The notes: generated from the sequence alone by a model not told the origin. Counted from the stretch's first letter, positions 1 to 7,666 are shown. The stretch is DNA of 24,795 nt from an uncultured Clostridia bacterium (GCA_947623775.1 CANQHL010000012.1:1-24795); one strand, 5' to 3'. Translations and numbers: made by a program.

Positions 1-2
1 TC

Positions 3-179
3 ACGGTTACAGGATGCATACAAATTTTGACTAAAGTCACTGCAGTTGTAGATTTATTGTTGCCATCATACGGATACCCTGTTGTTCCACCATGCCAAGC
101 ATGTCAAACTTCACAGGCGTGCCCAGGACTTGACGACTTGCCATTATACCCAACGGCGGCACAAGTTACAAGATTATGA
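3..179 (+). CDS. C-terminal fragment of an unknown protein, possibly spore-coat-like
   Basis: The frame is open from the left edge to a TGA at 177-179 and encodes the last 58 residues of a protein whose start lies outside the window. The fragment begins TVTGCIQILTKVTAVVDLLL, then has a Pro/Cys-rich stretch (SYGYPVVPPCQACQ, then SQACPGLDDLPLYP). Cys, Pro and Tyr of this kind near a C-terminus are reminiscent of clostridial SPOCS/DUF3794-like or coat proteins, but that resemblance is an impression and not an assignment. The composition looks coding, because the other two frames stop within 35 bases, and a terminator follows 58 bases downstream. The orientation is convergent with tlyA. Confidence 0.55.
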   Translation, partial: TVTGCIQILTKVTAVVDLLLPSYGYPVVPPCQACQTSQACPGLDDLPLYPTAAQVTRL

Positions 180-236
180 CTTGCAAATTATTTAAACAAA
201 CAAATTCAATAAATTTATCCAAACAAATTGCAAAAA

Positions 237-276
237 ATGCACCCAGAAAGCAAAACACGTTATGGGTGTATTTTTA
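237..276. terminator. Bidirectional rho-independent terminator
   Basis: A 9-bp stem (ATGCACCCA at 237-245 with TGGGTGTAT at 263-271, one G-T pair) has a 17-nt loop. It is followed by a T run on the plus strand and preceded by six A on the other side, so it can end both the partial plus-strand gene and tlyA. The remaining AT-rich sequence up to the tlyA stop (277-457) shows nothing I can name. Confidence 0.7.
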
Positions 277-457
277 TTGCAAAATTAAGACAAACTCAAA
301 AAAAATACAATGAAAATTGATAATTTTTCAATAAAAATTGCGTTTTTTTCAAATTTTACATGATTTTTTGCAAATTATCAAATTTTTTATAGTGATTATT
401 AGGTTTTTTCTATTTTAGTTTTATATCAAAATTTTCTGTTGATTATTAAATTTTTTA

Positions 458-1240
458 TTAATTATTCAAATTTTTGAACGCTTCAGCAACAACCCACTCA
501 ACATCAAAATTTTTCTCTTTCTCTCCATTTAGGTGCAACAAATATTCAATATTTCCACTCTTCCCCTTTATGGCAGAATATGTCAAATCGCAAACAGTTA
601 TATTTAAATTTTTGACAAATTCGATAAACTCTTTTAAAAGTTCAATATGGATTTTTCTATCTTTGATAACACCTTTATATTTTCTTGCAATCTTTGGACC
701 ACACTCAAATTGTGGTTTAAACAACAAAATCATTTCCACATCAGGCAAAAGCATATTGATGTGAGGCAAAACAAGTTTTAATGATATAAAAGACAAGTCA
801 CCCGTAATAAAATCGCAATTCGGAATATCATTTAATGTCAAATTTCTAACATCTTTATTTTCATAATTGACAACTCGCTCATCTTGACACAAAGATTTAT
901 CTAAAACCCCATTGCCGACATCCACTGCATACACTTTTTTTGCACCATTTTCAAGTGCAACTTGACAAAATCCGCCCGTTGACGCTCCCATATCAAGTAC
1001 AATTTTGTCTTTCAATAACACATTGAAAAAAGAAAGTGCTTTTTTAAGTTTATAAGCACCCCGTGAAACATATTGCTTACTTTCGGTGATTTTTATATTT
1101 TCATCTTCCTCAACAAGCATGGCGGGCTTTGTGATTATCTTGTCGTCAATTTGCACTTTGCCCTCTTCGATGAGTTGTTTTGCTCGGCTTCGCGTAATGT
1201 TGAATTTTTCACTTAAAGCCACATCAATTCTTTTTCCCAT
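458..1240 (-). CDS. tlyA: TlyA family rRNA 2'-O-methyltransferase (hemolysin A family)
   Basis: The 260-aa product has the TlyA layout. An N-terminal S4 RNA-binding domain (about residues 1-60, starting GKRIDVALSEKF) is followed by an FtsJ/RrmJ-like methyltransferase with the S-adenosylmethionine loop DMGASTGGF at 83-91, GDLSFIS at 147-153 and KPQFE at 175-179. Family members 2'-O-methylate cytidines of 16S and 23S rRNA; the hemolysin name is historical. I chose the ATG at 1240 because family members begin M-x-K-R-(L/I)-D. An in-frame ATG two codons upstream at 1246 is the alternative. Neither has a Shine-Dalgarno. A sigma-A-like promoter abuts the start, so the mRNA may be leaderless. It is monocistronic here and diverges from the metallopeptidase-like operon. 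Confidence 0.93.
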   Translation of the reverse strand: MGKRIDVALSEKFNITRSRAKQLIEEGKVQIDDKIITKPAMLVEEDENIKITESKQYVSRGAYKLKKALSFFNVLLKDKIVLDMGASTGGFCQVALENGAKKVYAVDVGNGVLDKSLCQDERVVNYENKDVRNLTLNDIPNCDFITGDLSFISLKLVLPHINMLLPDVEMILLFKPQFECGPKIARKYKGVIKDRKIHIELLKEFIEFVKNLNITVCDLTYSAIKGKSGNIEYLLHLNGEKEKNFDVEWVVAEAFKNLNN

Positions 1241-1246
1241 AAACAT

Positions 1247-1275
1247 ATTTTAACTTATTCTTTATTTAAAAGCAA
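1247..1275 (-). promoter_or_regulatory. Candidate sigma-A promoter of tlyA (leaderless geometry)
   Basis: On the minus strand TTGCTT (1270-1275) and TAAAAT (1247-1252) are separated by 17 bp. Transcription would start about seven bases past the -10, at or next to the ATG at 1240, which agrees with the absence of a Shine-Dalgarno. Confidence 0.5.
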
Positions 1276-1278
1276 CTC

Positions 1279-1307
1279 TTTACAAATAAATAAAAATATG
1301 ATAAAAT
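1279..1307 (+). promoter_or_regulatory. Candidate sigma-A promoter P1 of the metallopeptidase-like operon
   Basis: TTTACA (1279-1284), a 17-bp spacer and TAAAAT (1302-1307), with an extended -10 TG at 1299-1300. It lies back to back with the tlyA promoter, with three bases between the two -35 hexamers. It would give a leader of about 94 nt. Confidence 0.55.
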
Positions 1308-1359
1308 ATATCTATAACAGCCATATTGAAGTTTAACAAATTCATTTTAACTAAAATTC

Positions 1360-1388
1360 TTTACATTTAATATTAATTTTGATATATT
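1360..1388 (+). promoter_or_regulatory. Candidate sigma-A promoter P2 of the metallopeptidase-like operon
   Basis: TTTACA (1360-1365), 17 bp, TATATT (1383-1388). The predicted start near 1395 leaves a leader of about 13 nt that still contains the AAGGAG Shine-Dalgarno at 1396-1401. Confidence 0.5.
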
Positions 1389-1407
1389 TATTATTAAGGA
1401 GTGATTT

Positions 1408-1713
1408 ATGAAAATAACAGTTACCGTTTTTAATATGTACAAAAGCAGACATCTAACTTTAGATGATGAAAAGAATGAGGCCGTTTTCAATGGCAAGAAA
1501 ATTGAACTTGACGTTCCCCCTTTCGCAAGCCGCTTGCTTGCAATTGTTTCATCATGGGATAATCGCATGGTAAACAACATGATTCTTGATGGCGAAAGTT
1601 ACAACGTCAAAATTGAGAAAGACGGAAAAGTTTACAACTATGAGGGAAGAAACAAATTCCCGGCAAATTACAGAGATTTTGTCGAACTTATGAGGAGCCA
1701 TAATTTATGGTAA
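1408..1713 (+). CDS. Unknown 101-aa protein, first gene of the metallopeptidase-like operon
   Basis: I do not recognise the family. The 101-aa product has no signal peptide, membrane segment or Cys cluster. It looks like a small alpha/beta or mostly beta domain: strands in the first 35 residues (MKITVTVFNMY, then EAVFNGKKIELDV), a central helix with SSWDN, and a C-terminal half patterned as DGESYNVKIEKDGKVYNYEG then KFPANYRDFVELM. The start has AAGGAG six bases upstream. The stop overlaps the next gene's ATG by 7 bp (1707-1713), so translational coupling is likely and the products may work together, for example as a partner or regulator of the two large proteins. That role is inference only. 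Confidence 0.8.
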   Translation: MKITVTVFNMYKSRHLTLDDEKNEAVFNGKKIELDVPPFASRLLAIVSSWDNRMVNNMILDGESYNVKIEKDGKVYNYEGRNKFPANYRDFVELMRSHNLW

Positions 1714-3410
1714 ACGATCTCAATGGGATAAATTTAAACAATCCTTTTGAGGGAAAACTCGATCAACTCATCGAGTATTTTGTCGAGTTTTATGGAGAAA
1801 AATATCGCGAGCGTATAAGCGACCGAATTAAAAATACAACATTTGTTTTTGTTGATAAAGCACATGAAAACAGAGCACGTTTGGCAACGGAGCATTTCAA
1901 TAATGAGGAAAACAGCCTTTTGCAGGAATTTAATAATGAGGCATTGAAAATTTTGGACATTGACGGGCAACCGCTTCCTCTCCCATCTTTTTTGCAACTA
2001 AGCAGTTTGCAATCGTGGGCAAACGGACTTGGAAAAGATGATTATGCAAGTGTTTATATGTTTTTAAAAACTCTTATCGGGCAAGATGTAAACAATATTT
2101 CATTCAAACAAATGGGAAATTTGTTTGAAAAAGTCTACGCAAACAACAAAAAGGAAATTTCAACCGCACTTGAAAAACTTTATCAACTTTACAAAACAAA
2201 ATATGAGGACAAGTTTGCAACTCTTCACGAGGGCAAGAAAAAAGTGCTTTCACCATCAGTGGAATTTAAAAGAAATTTTGATCGTTACAGAACCGAATAT
2301 GATGAAATGCAACTTTCCGCCCTCGAAAAACATGTAAATGAAAGGTTTGGATTGAAAGAAGTTGACATCACGCCATATCTTCCAGATTTACGAAAATGGA
2401 TAATGGATGGTCAAAATTCACTTACAAAATACAATATAAAAAACATAGATGAATTTTATAACATTGTTGCAAAAACTAATAAAATAAAATCATTTGGCAA
2501 ATTTACAAAACTATTGTTCTCAAATGAAATAGGCAAACATTTGCAAGACATTGAAAATGGATACTTTGAAAAAATATCCGATTATTTAAATGGTTACAGT
2601 GAAAACATTTCTCAAATTTATCAGGGAGAATTTTTGTATGAAAGTGAAATTCTCTCTTCAATCTCAGAATTTGTAAATTACAGCACATGTGCAGGCTATA
2701 TTTTCCCAACATATAGTTTTGACCAGCCAAATAAGACAAAAAATATTTGTGTTTTAAGCACCTACTTTTCTCTTATCGATTCATGCGCAATTCATGAGTT
2801 AAATCATGTGGTTGAAAGCACAAACTACTTAAAAAATAGAATTTTTTATTCAAAAACAGGCTTTTTCAAATCAGAGGACAACCTTGCACGAAGGAAACAA
2901 AACACCCAACATAACGACATAAATGAAATTTTCAACGAATATATTGCCCTAAAAATTCATGCTCTTTTGCAGCGAGATGATTTTCATCTTGGCAAAACGC
3001 CATATAAAACAGCAATTTATGCCTTTGCATTTCCAATCTTTCAAGAATTTATTGAAGAAAACTTGGACGATGCAATAGAGGCAAGAATGGGAGACGATCC
3101 CGATGCTTTCGCCCAGAAGATTGGTAAGGAAAATTTTGAAACGCTTTCCCAGATTGCAAGTGATATTTTGTCACTTGGACAAAGACGCAATTTGCCAAAC
3201 ATAATTAAAGAAATATTGCAAGAAATACAAGAAAAAGCACCAGGGAAAGAATTGAAAGATATAAGTCTCAATCTCGATTGGTCCAAAAACACATATCTTT
3301 ACATAGAAGCAGCAAAAACAGTGGAAAATATTAGAAAAAACGTAGAAATTTCAAAAAATTCATACAATGATGCCAATAAATCAGATGATTTAGGAGGATA
3401 TTATGATTAA
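1707..3410 (+). CDS. Putative zinc metallopeptidase-like protein, paralogue 1 (HExxH)
   Basis: The 567-aa soluble protein belongs to no family I can name. HELNH at residues 363-367, preceded by CAI, matches the HExxH zinc site in which the two His bind zinc and the Glu is catalytic. About 40 residues later NEIFNEYIAL (406-415) contains Glu407, a plausible third ligand of gluzincin type. Upstream is a long helical, charged region (1-350) that opens with LIEYFVEFYGEKYRERI (21-37). A helical domain with AFPIFQEFIE (441-450) follows the active-site region. There is no signal peptide or membrane segment, so a cytoplasmic location is expected. GAGGAG lies nine bases before the ATG. Its last codons carry the Shine-Dalgarno of the next gene, with an 8-bp overlap. 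It is clearly paralogous to that gene. Peptidase activity is inferred from the motif only. Confidence 0.85.
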   Translation: MVNDLNGINLNNPFEGKLDQLIEYFVEFYGEKYRERISDRIKNTTFVFVDKAHENRARLATEHFNNEENSLLQEFNNEALKILDIDGQPLPLPSFLQLSSLQSWANGLGKDDYASVYMFLKTLIGQDVNNISFKQMGNLFEKVYANNKKEISTALEKLYQLYKTKYEDKFATLHEGKKKVLSPSVEFKRNFDRYRTEYDEMQLSALEKHVNERFGLKEVDITPYLPDLRKWIMDGQNSLTKYNIKNIDEFYNIVAKTNKIKSFGKFTKLLFSNEIGKHLQDIENGYFEKISDYLNGYSENISQIYQGEFLYESEILSSISEFVNYSTCAGYIFPTYSFDQPNKTKNICVLSTYFSLIDSCAIHELNHVVESTNYLKNRIFYSKTGFFKSEDNLARRKQNTQHNDINEIFNEYIALKIHALLQRDDFHLGKTPYKTAIYAFAFPIFQEFIEENLDDAIEARMGDDPDAFAQKIGKENFETLSQIASDILSLGQRRNLPNIIKEILQEIQEKAPGKELKDISLNLDWSKNTYLYIEAAKTVENIRKNVEISKNSYNDANKSDDLGGYYD

Positions 3411-5139
3411 ACATGGTTTGGAAAACATAAATTTAGAGGACCCGATAAAGGACAAGCTTCCAAAGTTAATCGACTATTTTGTTAAATTTTACGGCGAGGA
3501 ATACAGGCAAAAAATCACAGACAACCTTAATCATACAATTTTTCTTTACCTTTCAAAGCCGGAGCATGATGAACTACTAGCACTTGACATTTATTTTGCA
3601 CAAAAACGGGAAGAAATCATTTATGATTACTACGACAACAACAATTTAAATTCATTTACAATTGACGAGTTCCCTCAGATAGACATCGATGGGTGGATAA
3701 AGAAACTTGATGCGGGAGAAAAATTGAGTGGAACACTTTTAAAATTTGTTCAAGAGGCTTGCGGATTTTCCCAAACAAACACATTTGCAATTTTAAATGA
3801 TTCGACTTCAAAAAAGATGTTAAAAAATGTTTTACAATCATTTAAGAAAGATTTTGATGAATGTTTAAGCAATCTTGCATATCTTTCAAGTGAGCGTAAC
3901 AGAATTGCTGCATCAATGGAAAAGGAATGCCTATATAGAAAAAATTTGACTGATGAATACAATCAAAACTGCAATCAAATTTTAGAAGATTTCATAAAAA
4001 GCACATTAAAACCACAAAAAATTGAAAAATTTTCACCATTTTTAGAAAATTTTAGAGATATTATCATGCTTGACCCTGCTTTTCGTTGCAGTCACGAAAA
4101 AGAGAAACTTAAAGAAATTTATGAAAAATGTGTGAAAGATAATTGTGATGTCTCATATGAAGAATTTGAAAAACTTACAACCGATAGTCAAATCACAAAT
4201 CCCCTGCTTGCTTTAAAAAAGGATTTTCAAGAAAACCTTTTAAAATCTTATCCGTGTGTAAATAAGGTGCTTGGCGAAATAAAAAATAAAGGATTGTTTG
4301 AGGGAAGTATAATTTCATCAGTTTATGATTATATAACTTCTCGCGACTCAAATATAATCGCATTTGTTGAACCAACTTATTATGCAGAAAAACCAGATGA
4401 ATTATATTTTTATTGCGTTGTTCCTAAAACATTCTTTCTGAGTGACGACTCACTAATCCATGAGTTAAATCATATTGTGCAAAGTTCTCTCATCTCAAAC
4501 ACTGACACAAATTTAGTTGTCAAAACCGGCTTACAGGTGGCAAACTTGGAAAAAGAATTGCTTACAACAATCGGCAGCGAACGAGAATCTCTTGTAAATG
4601 AAGTAGTAAATGATTATTTGGCACTTCAAATCACAAAGATGCTGAAAAAAGATGATTTTTCAGTCGGGCTTGCCGAATATAGTCCATCTGCATACACCAC
4701 CGCATTTCCACTTTTAAAAGATTTTATTGAAGGCAACAAAAAAGAAATCATTGATTGTGCAATGAGCAAAAATAAAGATTTGGCACAATTAATCGGACTG
4801 AAAAACTTTGACATCATCGCAAATGCAACAAAGAATATTTTGCTGAATGGAAATTCAAAACAAATGTTTGAGAATCTCACATCACGACTGGGACTTAAAA
4901 ATATTTATGATGTGATTGATTTAGACGATGTCACTTTCACCGATGATGAACAAGAATACTTAAACAATTTCAGACAAACGAGTTACTTACTCAACAAAAT
5001 AAATCTTGCAAAAATAAGAGGCACATTAAATAAAAAAGACTTCCGAACAGCGGAAGAAAGTAAGCCCGAACAAAGAGGGTCAGTAAAACCTGCACACATA
5101 TCTCCCGAACGCTTTTCTTTAGATGAAAATGAAAAATAA
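3403..5139 (+). CDS. Putative zinc metallopeptidase-like protein, paralogue 2 (HExxH)
   Basis: The 578-aa product is a tandem paralogue of the preceding gene. Matching blocks are the N-terminal INLEDP then LIDYFVKFYGEEYRQKIT (22-39), PTYY before the active site, HELNHIVQ at 353-360, NEVVNDYLAL at 399-408, and AFPLLKDFIE further on. Both zinc-site His, the catalytic Glu and the following conserved Glu (400) are intact in both copies. The second acidic residue varies (Glu411 in paralogue 1, Asp404 here). Overall the two copies have diverged widely, which suggests an old duplication with different targets or a heteromeric pair. The C-terminal tail is charged and apparently disordered (AEESKPEQRGS onwards). 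No signal peptide is present. AGGAGG lies six bases before the ATG. A strong terminator closes the operon. Confidence 0.85.
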   Translation: MIKHGLENINLEDPIKDKLPKLIDYFVKFYGEEYRQKITDNLNHTIFLYLSKPEHDELLALDIYFAQKREEIIYDYYDNNNLNSFTIDEFPQIDIDGWIKKLDAGEKLSGTLLKFVQEACGFSQTNTFAILNDSTSKKMLKNVLQSFKKDFDECLSNLAYLSSERNRIAASMEKECLYRKNLTDEYNQNCNQILEDFIKSTLKPQKIEKFSPFLENFRDIIMLDPAFRCSHEKEKLKEIYEKCVKDNCDVSYEEFEKLTTDSQITNPLLALKKDFQENLLKSYPCVNKVLGEIKNKGLFEGSIISSVYDYITSRDSNIIAFVEPTYYAEKPDELYFYCVVPKTFFLSDDSLIHELNHIVQSSLISNTDTNLVVKTGLQVANLEKELLTTIGSERESLVNEVVNDYLALQITKMLKKDDFSVGLAEYSPSAYTTAFPLLKDFIEGNKKEIIDCAMSKNKDLAQLIGLKNFDIIANATKNILLNGNSKQMFENLTSRLGLKNIYDVIDLDDVTFTDDEQEYLNNFRQTSYLLNKINLAKIRGTLNKKDFRTAEESKPEQRGSVKPAHISPERFSLDENEK

Positions 5140-5141
5140 TT

Positions 5142-5178
5142 AAAAAAATGAGCAAATTTGCTCATTTTTTTGTTTTTT
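5142..5178. terminator. Bidirectional rho-independent terminator after the metallopeptidase-like operon
   Basis: A 30-bp perfect palindrome is centred between 5156 and 5157 (core ATGAGCAAATTTGCTCAT). It is flanked by seven A and seven T, with further T runs to 5180. It ends the plus-strand operon and could also stop read-through from fakA. Confidence 0.85.
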
Positions 5179-5257
5179 TCTTAAAAATTATCAAATTTTA
5201 TTGAAATTTTTAATAATTTTTGTTTTTATTGATAGTATCTTTTTCTTCTGTTTTTTG

Positions 5258-5505
5258 GCAACTTTAATCATGATTATCTTTTATAAAATTTACTTTATAA
5301 TAACCTCAATCGCAATTGTTCTTTAATTTTTATAAAGATTACATTACAATAATTTCAAGCATTATATCAACAACTTCAACCATTATCATCAATAACCCCA
5401 ATCGTTATTTTTAAATAATTTCAATCGTTATTTTTAAATTCAATTGCTTTTGTTTATTGTTAATAATTTCAATCGCGTTTGTTGATATTTTCTATCATGA
5501 TTGTT
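5258..5505. repeat. Degenerate AT-rich tandem repeat, period about 22 bp
   Basis: The gene-free stretch 5179-5535 is largely made of related units whose best copies read AATAACCCCAATCGTTAT (5391-5408) and AATAATTTCAATCGTTAT (5414-5431). The central CAA of successive copies falls at 5307, 5356, 5377, 5399, 5422, 5441 and 5470, spacings of 19 to 29 bp or about twice 23-24. A divergent outer copy at each end contains ATCATGATT (5267-5275 and 5494-5502). The units are too degenerate for CRISPR and encode no credible protein. Confidence 0.6.
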
Positions 5506-5535
5506 TTTTAGTTGCTATTGTTGTTTATCAAAATT

Positions 5536-7170
5536 CTATTCCAGACTTACCAAATAGTAGTAAACAGGTTGTCCACCATTTGCCGTTGTCACTTCACAAT
5601 CAGGATAAATTTTTGCAAGGTTGTCAGCAAGAGCATTTGCCTCATCTTCTCGTATATCCTCACCATAAAACAATGTTATGTTCATCACATCGTCACTCAT
5701 CATGCTTGCAATAAGTTTTTCTGTTGTCTCTGAAACAAGTTTGCCTTTTGCAAGTATGGCTTTATCATCAAGTCCAATAATATCTCCAACGTTCAAGTCA
5801 AATCCATCAACATGTGTGTCTCTTACAGCGTAAGTTACAGAACCGGATTTTACACCTTTGATTGCATCGTTCATTGCCTCGGTGTTTTCTTCAATTGTTC
5901 CTTCAGGATTGAATGAAATTGATGCGGAAATTCCCTCAGGTATTGAGCGTGTAGGAATCACGATAAGATTTTTATTTGTAAGGTCGTTTGCTTGTTGTGC
6001 AGCAAGTATAATGTTTTTGTTATTTGGAAAAACAAACACATTTCGTGATGGAACTTTGTCGGCAGCGGCGGCAATATCTGCAGCAGATGGATTCATCGTT
6101 TGCCCTCCAACAATTATTTCATCAACACCTAAATCCTTAAATATAACGCTGAGCCCCTCGCCAGGTGCAACGGCAATCATGCCATGCTCCTTAGTTTCTT
6201 CAAGAACATTTGCCTTTTTCTTGATTTCACGATTTTGCTCTCTCATGTTTTCAATTTTAACATTGTAAAGTTCGCCAAGTTCCAAAGCATATTCAAGTGC
6301 CTTGTTTGGTTCATTTGAATGTACGTGCACTTTTACAAGATTGAGGTCGCCAATACATATAACAGAATCACCGAGTTCAACAAGTTTTTCTCTCAGCTTG
6401 TCTATATCGGCTGTTGTTGTTTTCTTCTTCATGTGAATTATCATATATTCGGTGCAATATCCAAAAGGTATATCCTCAATATTGTTTATGTCGGCAATAA
6501 CATCATCAACTGTTTGTGGAGTTTTCTCGTCGTCAAATTGAAATTCAAAATCTTCTTCGCCTACAATAAGTTTATAAAACCCAGTGAAAACAATTATAAT
6601 TCCCCTTCCACCTGCATCAACAACGCCTGCCTTTTTAAGTACAGGCAACATTTCAGGCGTTTGCTTTAAGATTTCCTCGCCCACTTCAAGAACTTTTTTG
6701 AAAAACTCTTCAAAGTCGTCACACTTTTTTGCAACGTTGACGGCATTTTCAGCCATAACCCGAATAACTGTGAGGATTGTGCCTTCCTTTGGTTTTGTAA
6801 CAGCCTTATAGGCTATGTTGGCACCCTCTTGCATTGCTTTTGCAAAAATCTTTGTTGTGATTTCCTTATGCTTTGCAGTTTCACCGCAAAACCCTTTAAA
6901 AATTTGAGAAGTTATAACACCGCTGTTTCCTCTTGCACCTTTAAGTGCACCTTTGGCAAACGCTTGGCTTAATGCGTCCAAGTTTGAAGTTGGACATTGT
7001 GAAACCTCTGTTACAGCCGATTTCATTGTGAGAAACATGTTTGTTCCGGTATCGCCATCTGGCACAGGAAAAACGTTTAATGAATCGACATATTTTTTAT
7101 TTTGTTCAAGGAGACTTGCACCCGCTGCAATCATTTTGCGGAATGTTGCTCCGTTAATAGTCTTTATCAT
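5536..7170 (-). CDS. fakA: Fatty acid kinase FakA / DAK2 domain fusion protein YloV
   Basis: The 544-aa protein is of full family length. The N-terminal DhaL/DAK2 domain (about 1-200) has the magnesium-nucleotide motif NVFPVPDGDTGTN at 32-44 and the GARGNSGVI loop. A middle domain and a C-terminal DegV-like half ending in GGQPVYYYLVSLE follow. Family members phosphorylate fatty acids carried by a FakB (DegV) protein to acyl-phosphate for phospholipid synthesis. No fakB is in the window. The gene follows asp23 by 14 bp; AGGAG, overlapping the asp23 TAG stop, serves as a ribosome site 12 bases before the ATG. The rpmB/asp23/fakA arrangement is conserved in Bacillota, which supports the assignment. 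Confidence 0.93.
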   Translation of the reverse strand: MIKTINGATFRKMIAAGASLLEQNKKYVDSLNVFPVPDGDTGTNMFLTMKSAVTEVSQCPTSNLDALSQAFAKGALKGARGNSGVITSQIFKGFCGETAKHKEITTKIFAKAMQEGANIAYKAVTKPKEGTILTVIRVMAENAVNVAKKCDDFEEFFKKVLEVGEEILKQTPEMLPVLKKAGVVDAGGRGIIIVFTGFYKLIVGEEDFEFQFDDEKTPQTVDDVIADINNIEDIPFGYCTEYMIIHMKKKTTTADIDKLREKLVELGDSVICIGDLNLVKVHVHSNEPNKALEYALELGELYNVKIENMREQNREIKKKANVLEETKEHGMIAVAPGEGLSVIFKDLGVDEIIVGGQTMNPSAADIAAAADKVPSRNVFVFPNNKNIILAAQQANDLTNKNLIVIPTRSIPEGISASISFNPEGTIEENTEAMNDAIKGVKSGSVTYAVRDTHVDGFDLNVGDIIGLDDKAILAKGKLVSETTEKLIASMMSDDVMNITLFYGEDIREDEANALADNLAKIYPDCEVTTANGGQPVYYYLVSLE

Positions 7171-7184
7171 ATATAATTTTGCTC

Positions 7185-7535
7185 CTAAACTCTAACTCCG
7201 ACAACATGAACGTTTACTGCGTCAACGAGCATACCAGTAAAGTTTTCAACACTATATTTAACGCTTTTTCTAAGCGATTCAGCAACGGCACTAATAGAGA
7301 CACCGTATTTTAAAATACAGTAAACATCAATATAAATTCTGTTGTCGATATGACTTATCTTGATTCCTCTGGAATAAGGTTCTTTTTTAAATAATTCTCT
7401 TGCACTGTCTAAAATAGATTTGTTTACAAGGTCAACGACTCCATAGCAATCAAGTGCGACATAGCCCGCAACAATCCTAATCGAATTGTCGGAAATAGAA
7501 ATATTGCCATAATAGTTGTTTGTATCTACTGTCAT
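7185..7535 (-). CDS. Asp23/Gls24 family protein (YloU-like)
   Basis: The 116-aa protein has the Asp23/Gls24 fold pattern: GNISISDNSIRIVAGYVAL near the N-terminus, a middle IYIDVYCILKYGVSI strand pair, and AVAESLRKSVKYSVEN followed by VDAVNVHVVGVRV at the C-terminus. In other Bacillota these small proteins are envelope-stress or membrane-associated factors, and YloU is encoded directly upstream of fakA, as here. I chose the ATG at 7535, preceded by AAAGGGG about four bases upstream. A longer in-frame opening to 7598 would start with a Phe/Ile-rich segment translated from promoter sequence and is rejected. It is co-transcribed with fakA. Confidence 0.9.
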   Translation of the reverse strand: MTVDTNNYYGNISISDNSIRIVAGYVALDCYGVVDLVNKSILDSARELFKKEPYSRGIKISHIDNRIYIDVYCILKYGVSISAVAESLRKSVKYSVENFTGMLVDAVNVHVVGVRV

Positions 7536-7566
7536 ATTACCCCTTTTTAGACTTTTCGCTTTATAT

Positions 7567-7595
7567 ATAATACAATATATTTTGAAAAAAAACAA
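7567..7595 (-). promoter_or_regulatory. Candidate sigma-A promoter of asp23-fakA
   Basis: On the minus strand TTGTTT (7590-7595), 17 bp, TATTAT (7567-7572). The predicted leader is about 25 nt. It diverges from the rpmB promoter. Confidence 0.5.
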
Positions 7596-7666
7596 CATTT
7601 TTTTTGCAATTCACCGAAAAAAGATAAAAATTTTGTGTTGTTTGGAATAAATTTTGGCAAAAAGAG

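Noticed and set aside
474..764. 96-codon plus-strand open frame
   Set aside because: It is antisense to tlyA, has Ser/Phe-rich composition typical of a shadow frame and no Shine-Dalgarno.
4441..4510. DUF4157 (extracellular contractile injection system core) peptidase, because HELNHIVQ resembles HELTHVVQ
   Set aside because: The Gly-rich upstream segment of DUF4157 is absent, the protein is long and helical, and no injection system genes are nearby. The likeness is limited to the HExxH neighbourhood.
5258..5505. CRISPR-like array
   Set aside because: The units are degenerate, contiguous and lack unique spacers of constant length; no cas gene is present.
5457..5733. Plus-strand open frames at the 3' end of fakA
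   Set aside because: They lie antisense to conserved fakA codons and partly in the degenerate repeat, without ribosome sites.
7536..7598. Longer start for the asp23 gene
   Set aside because: The extra residues are Phe/Ile/Lys-rich translation of the promoter and leader; the ATG at 7535 has AAAGGGG upstream.
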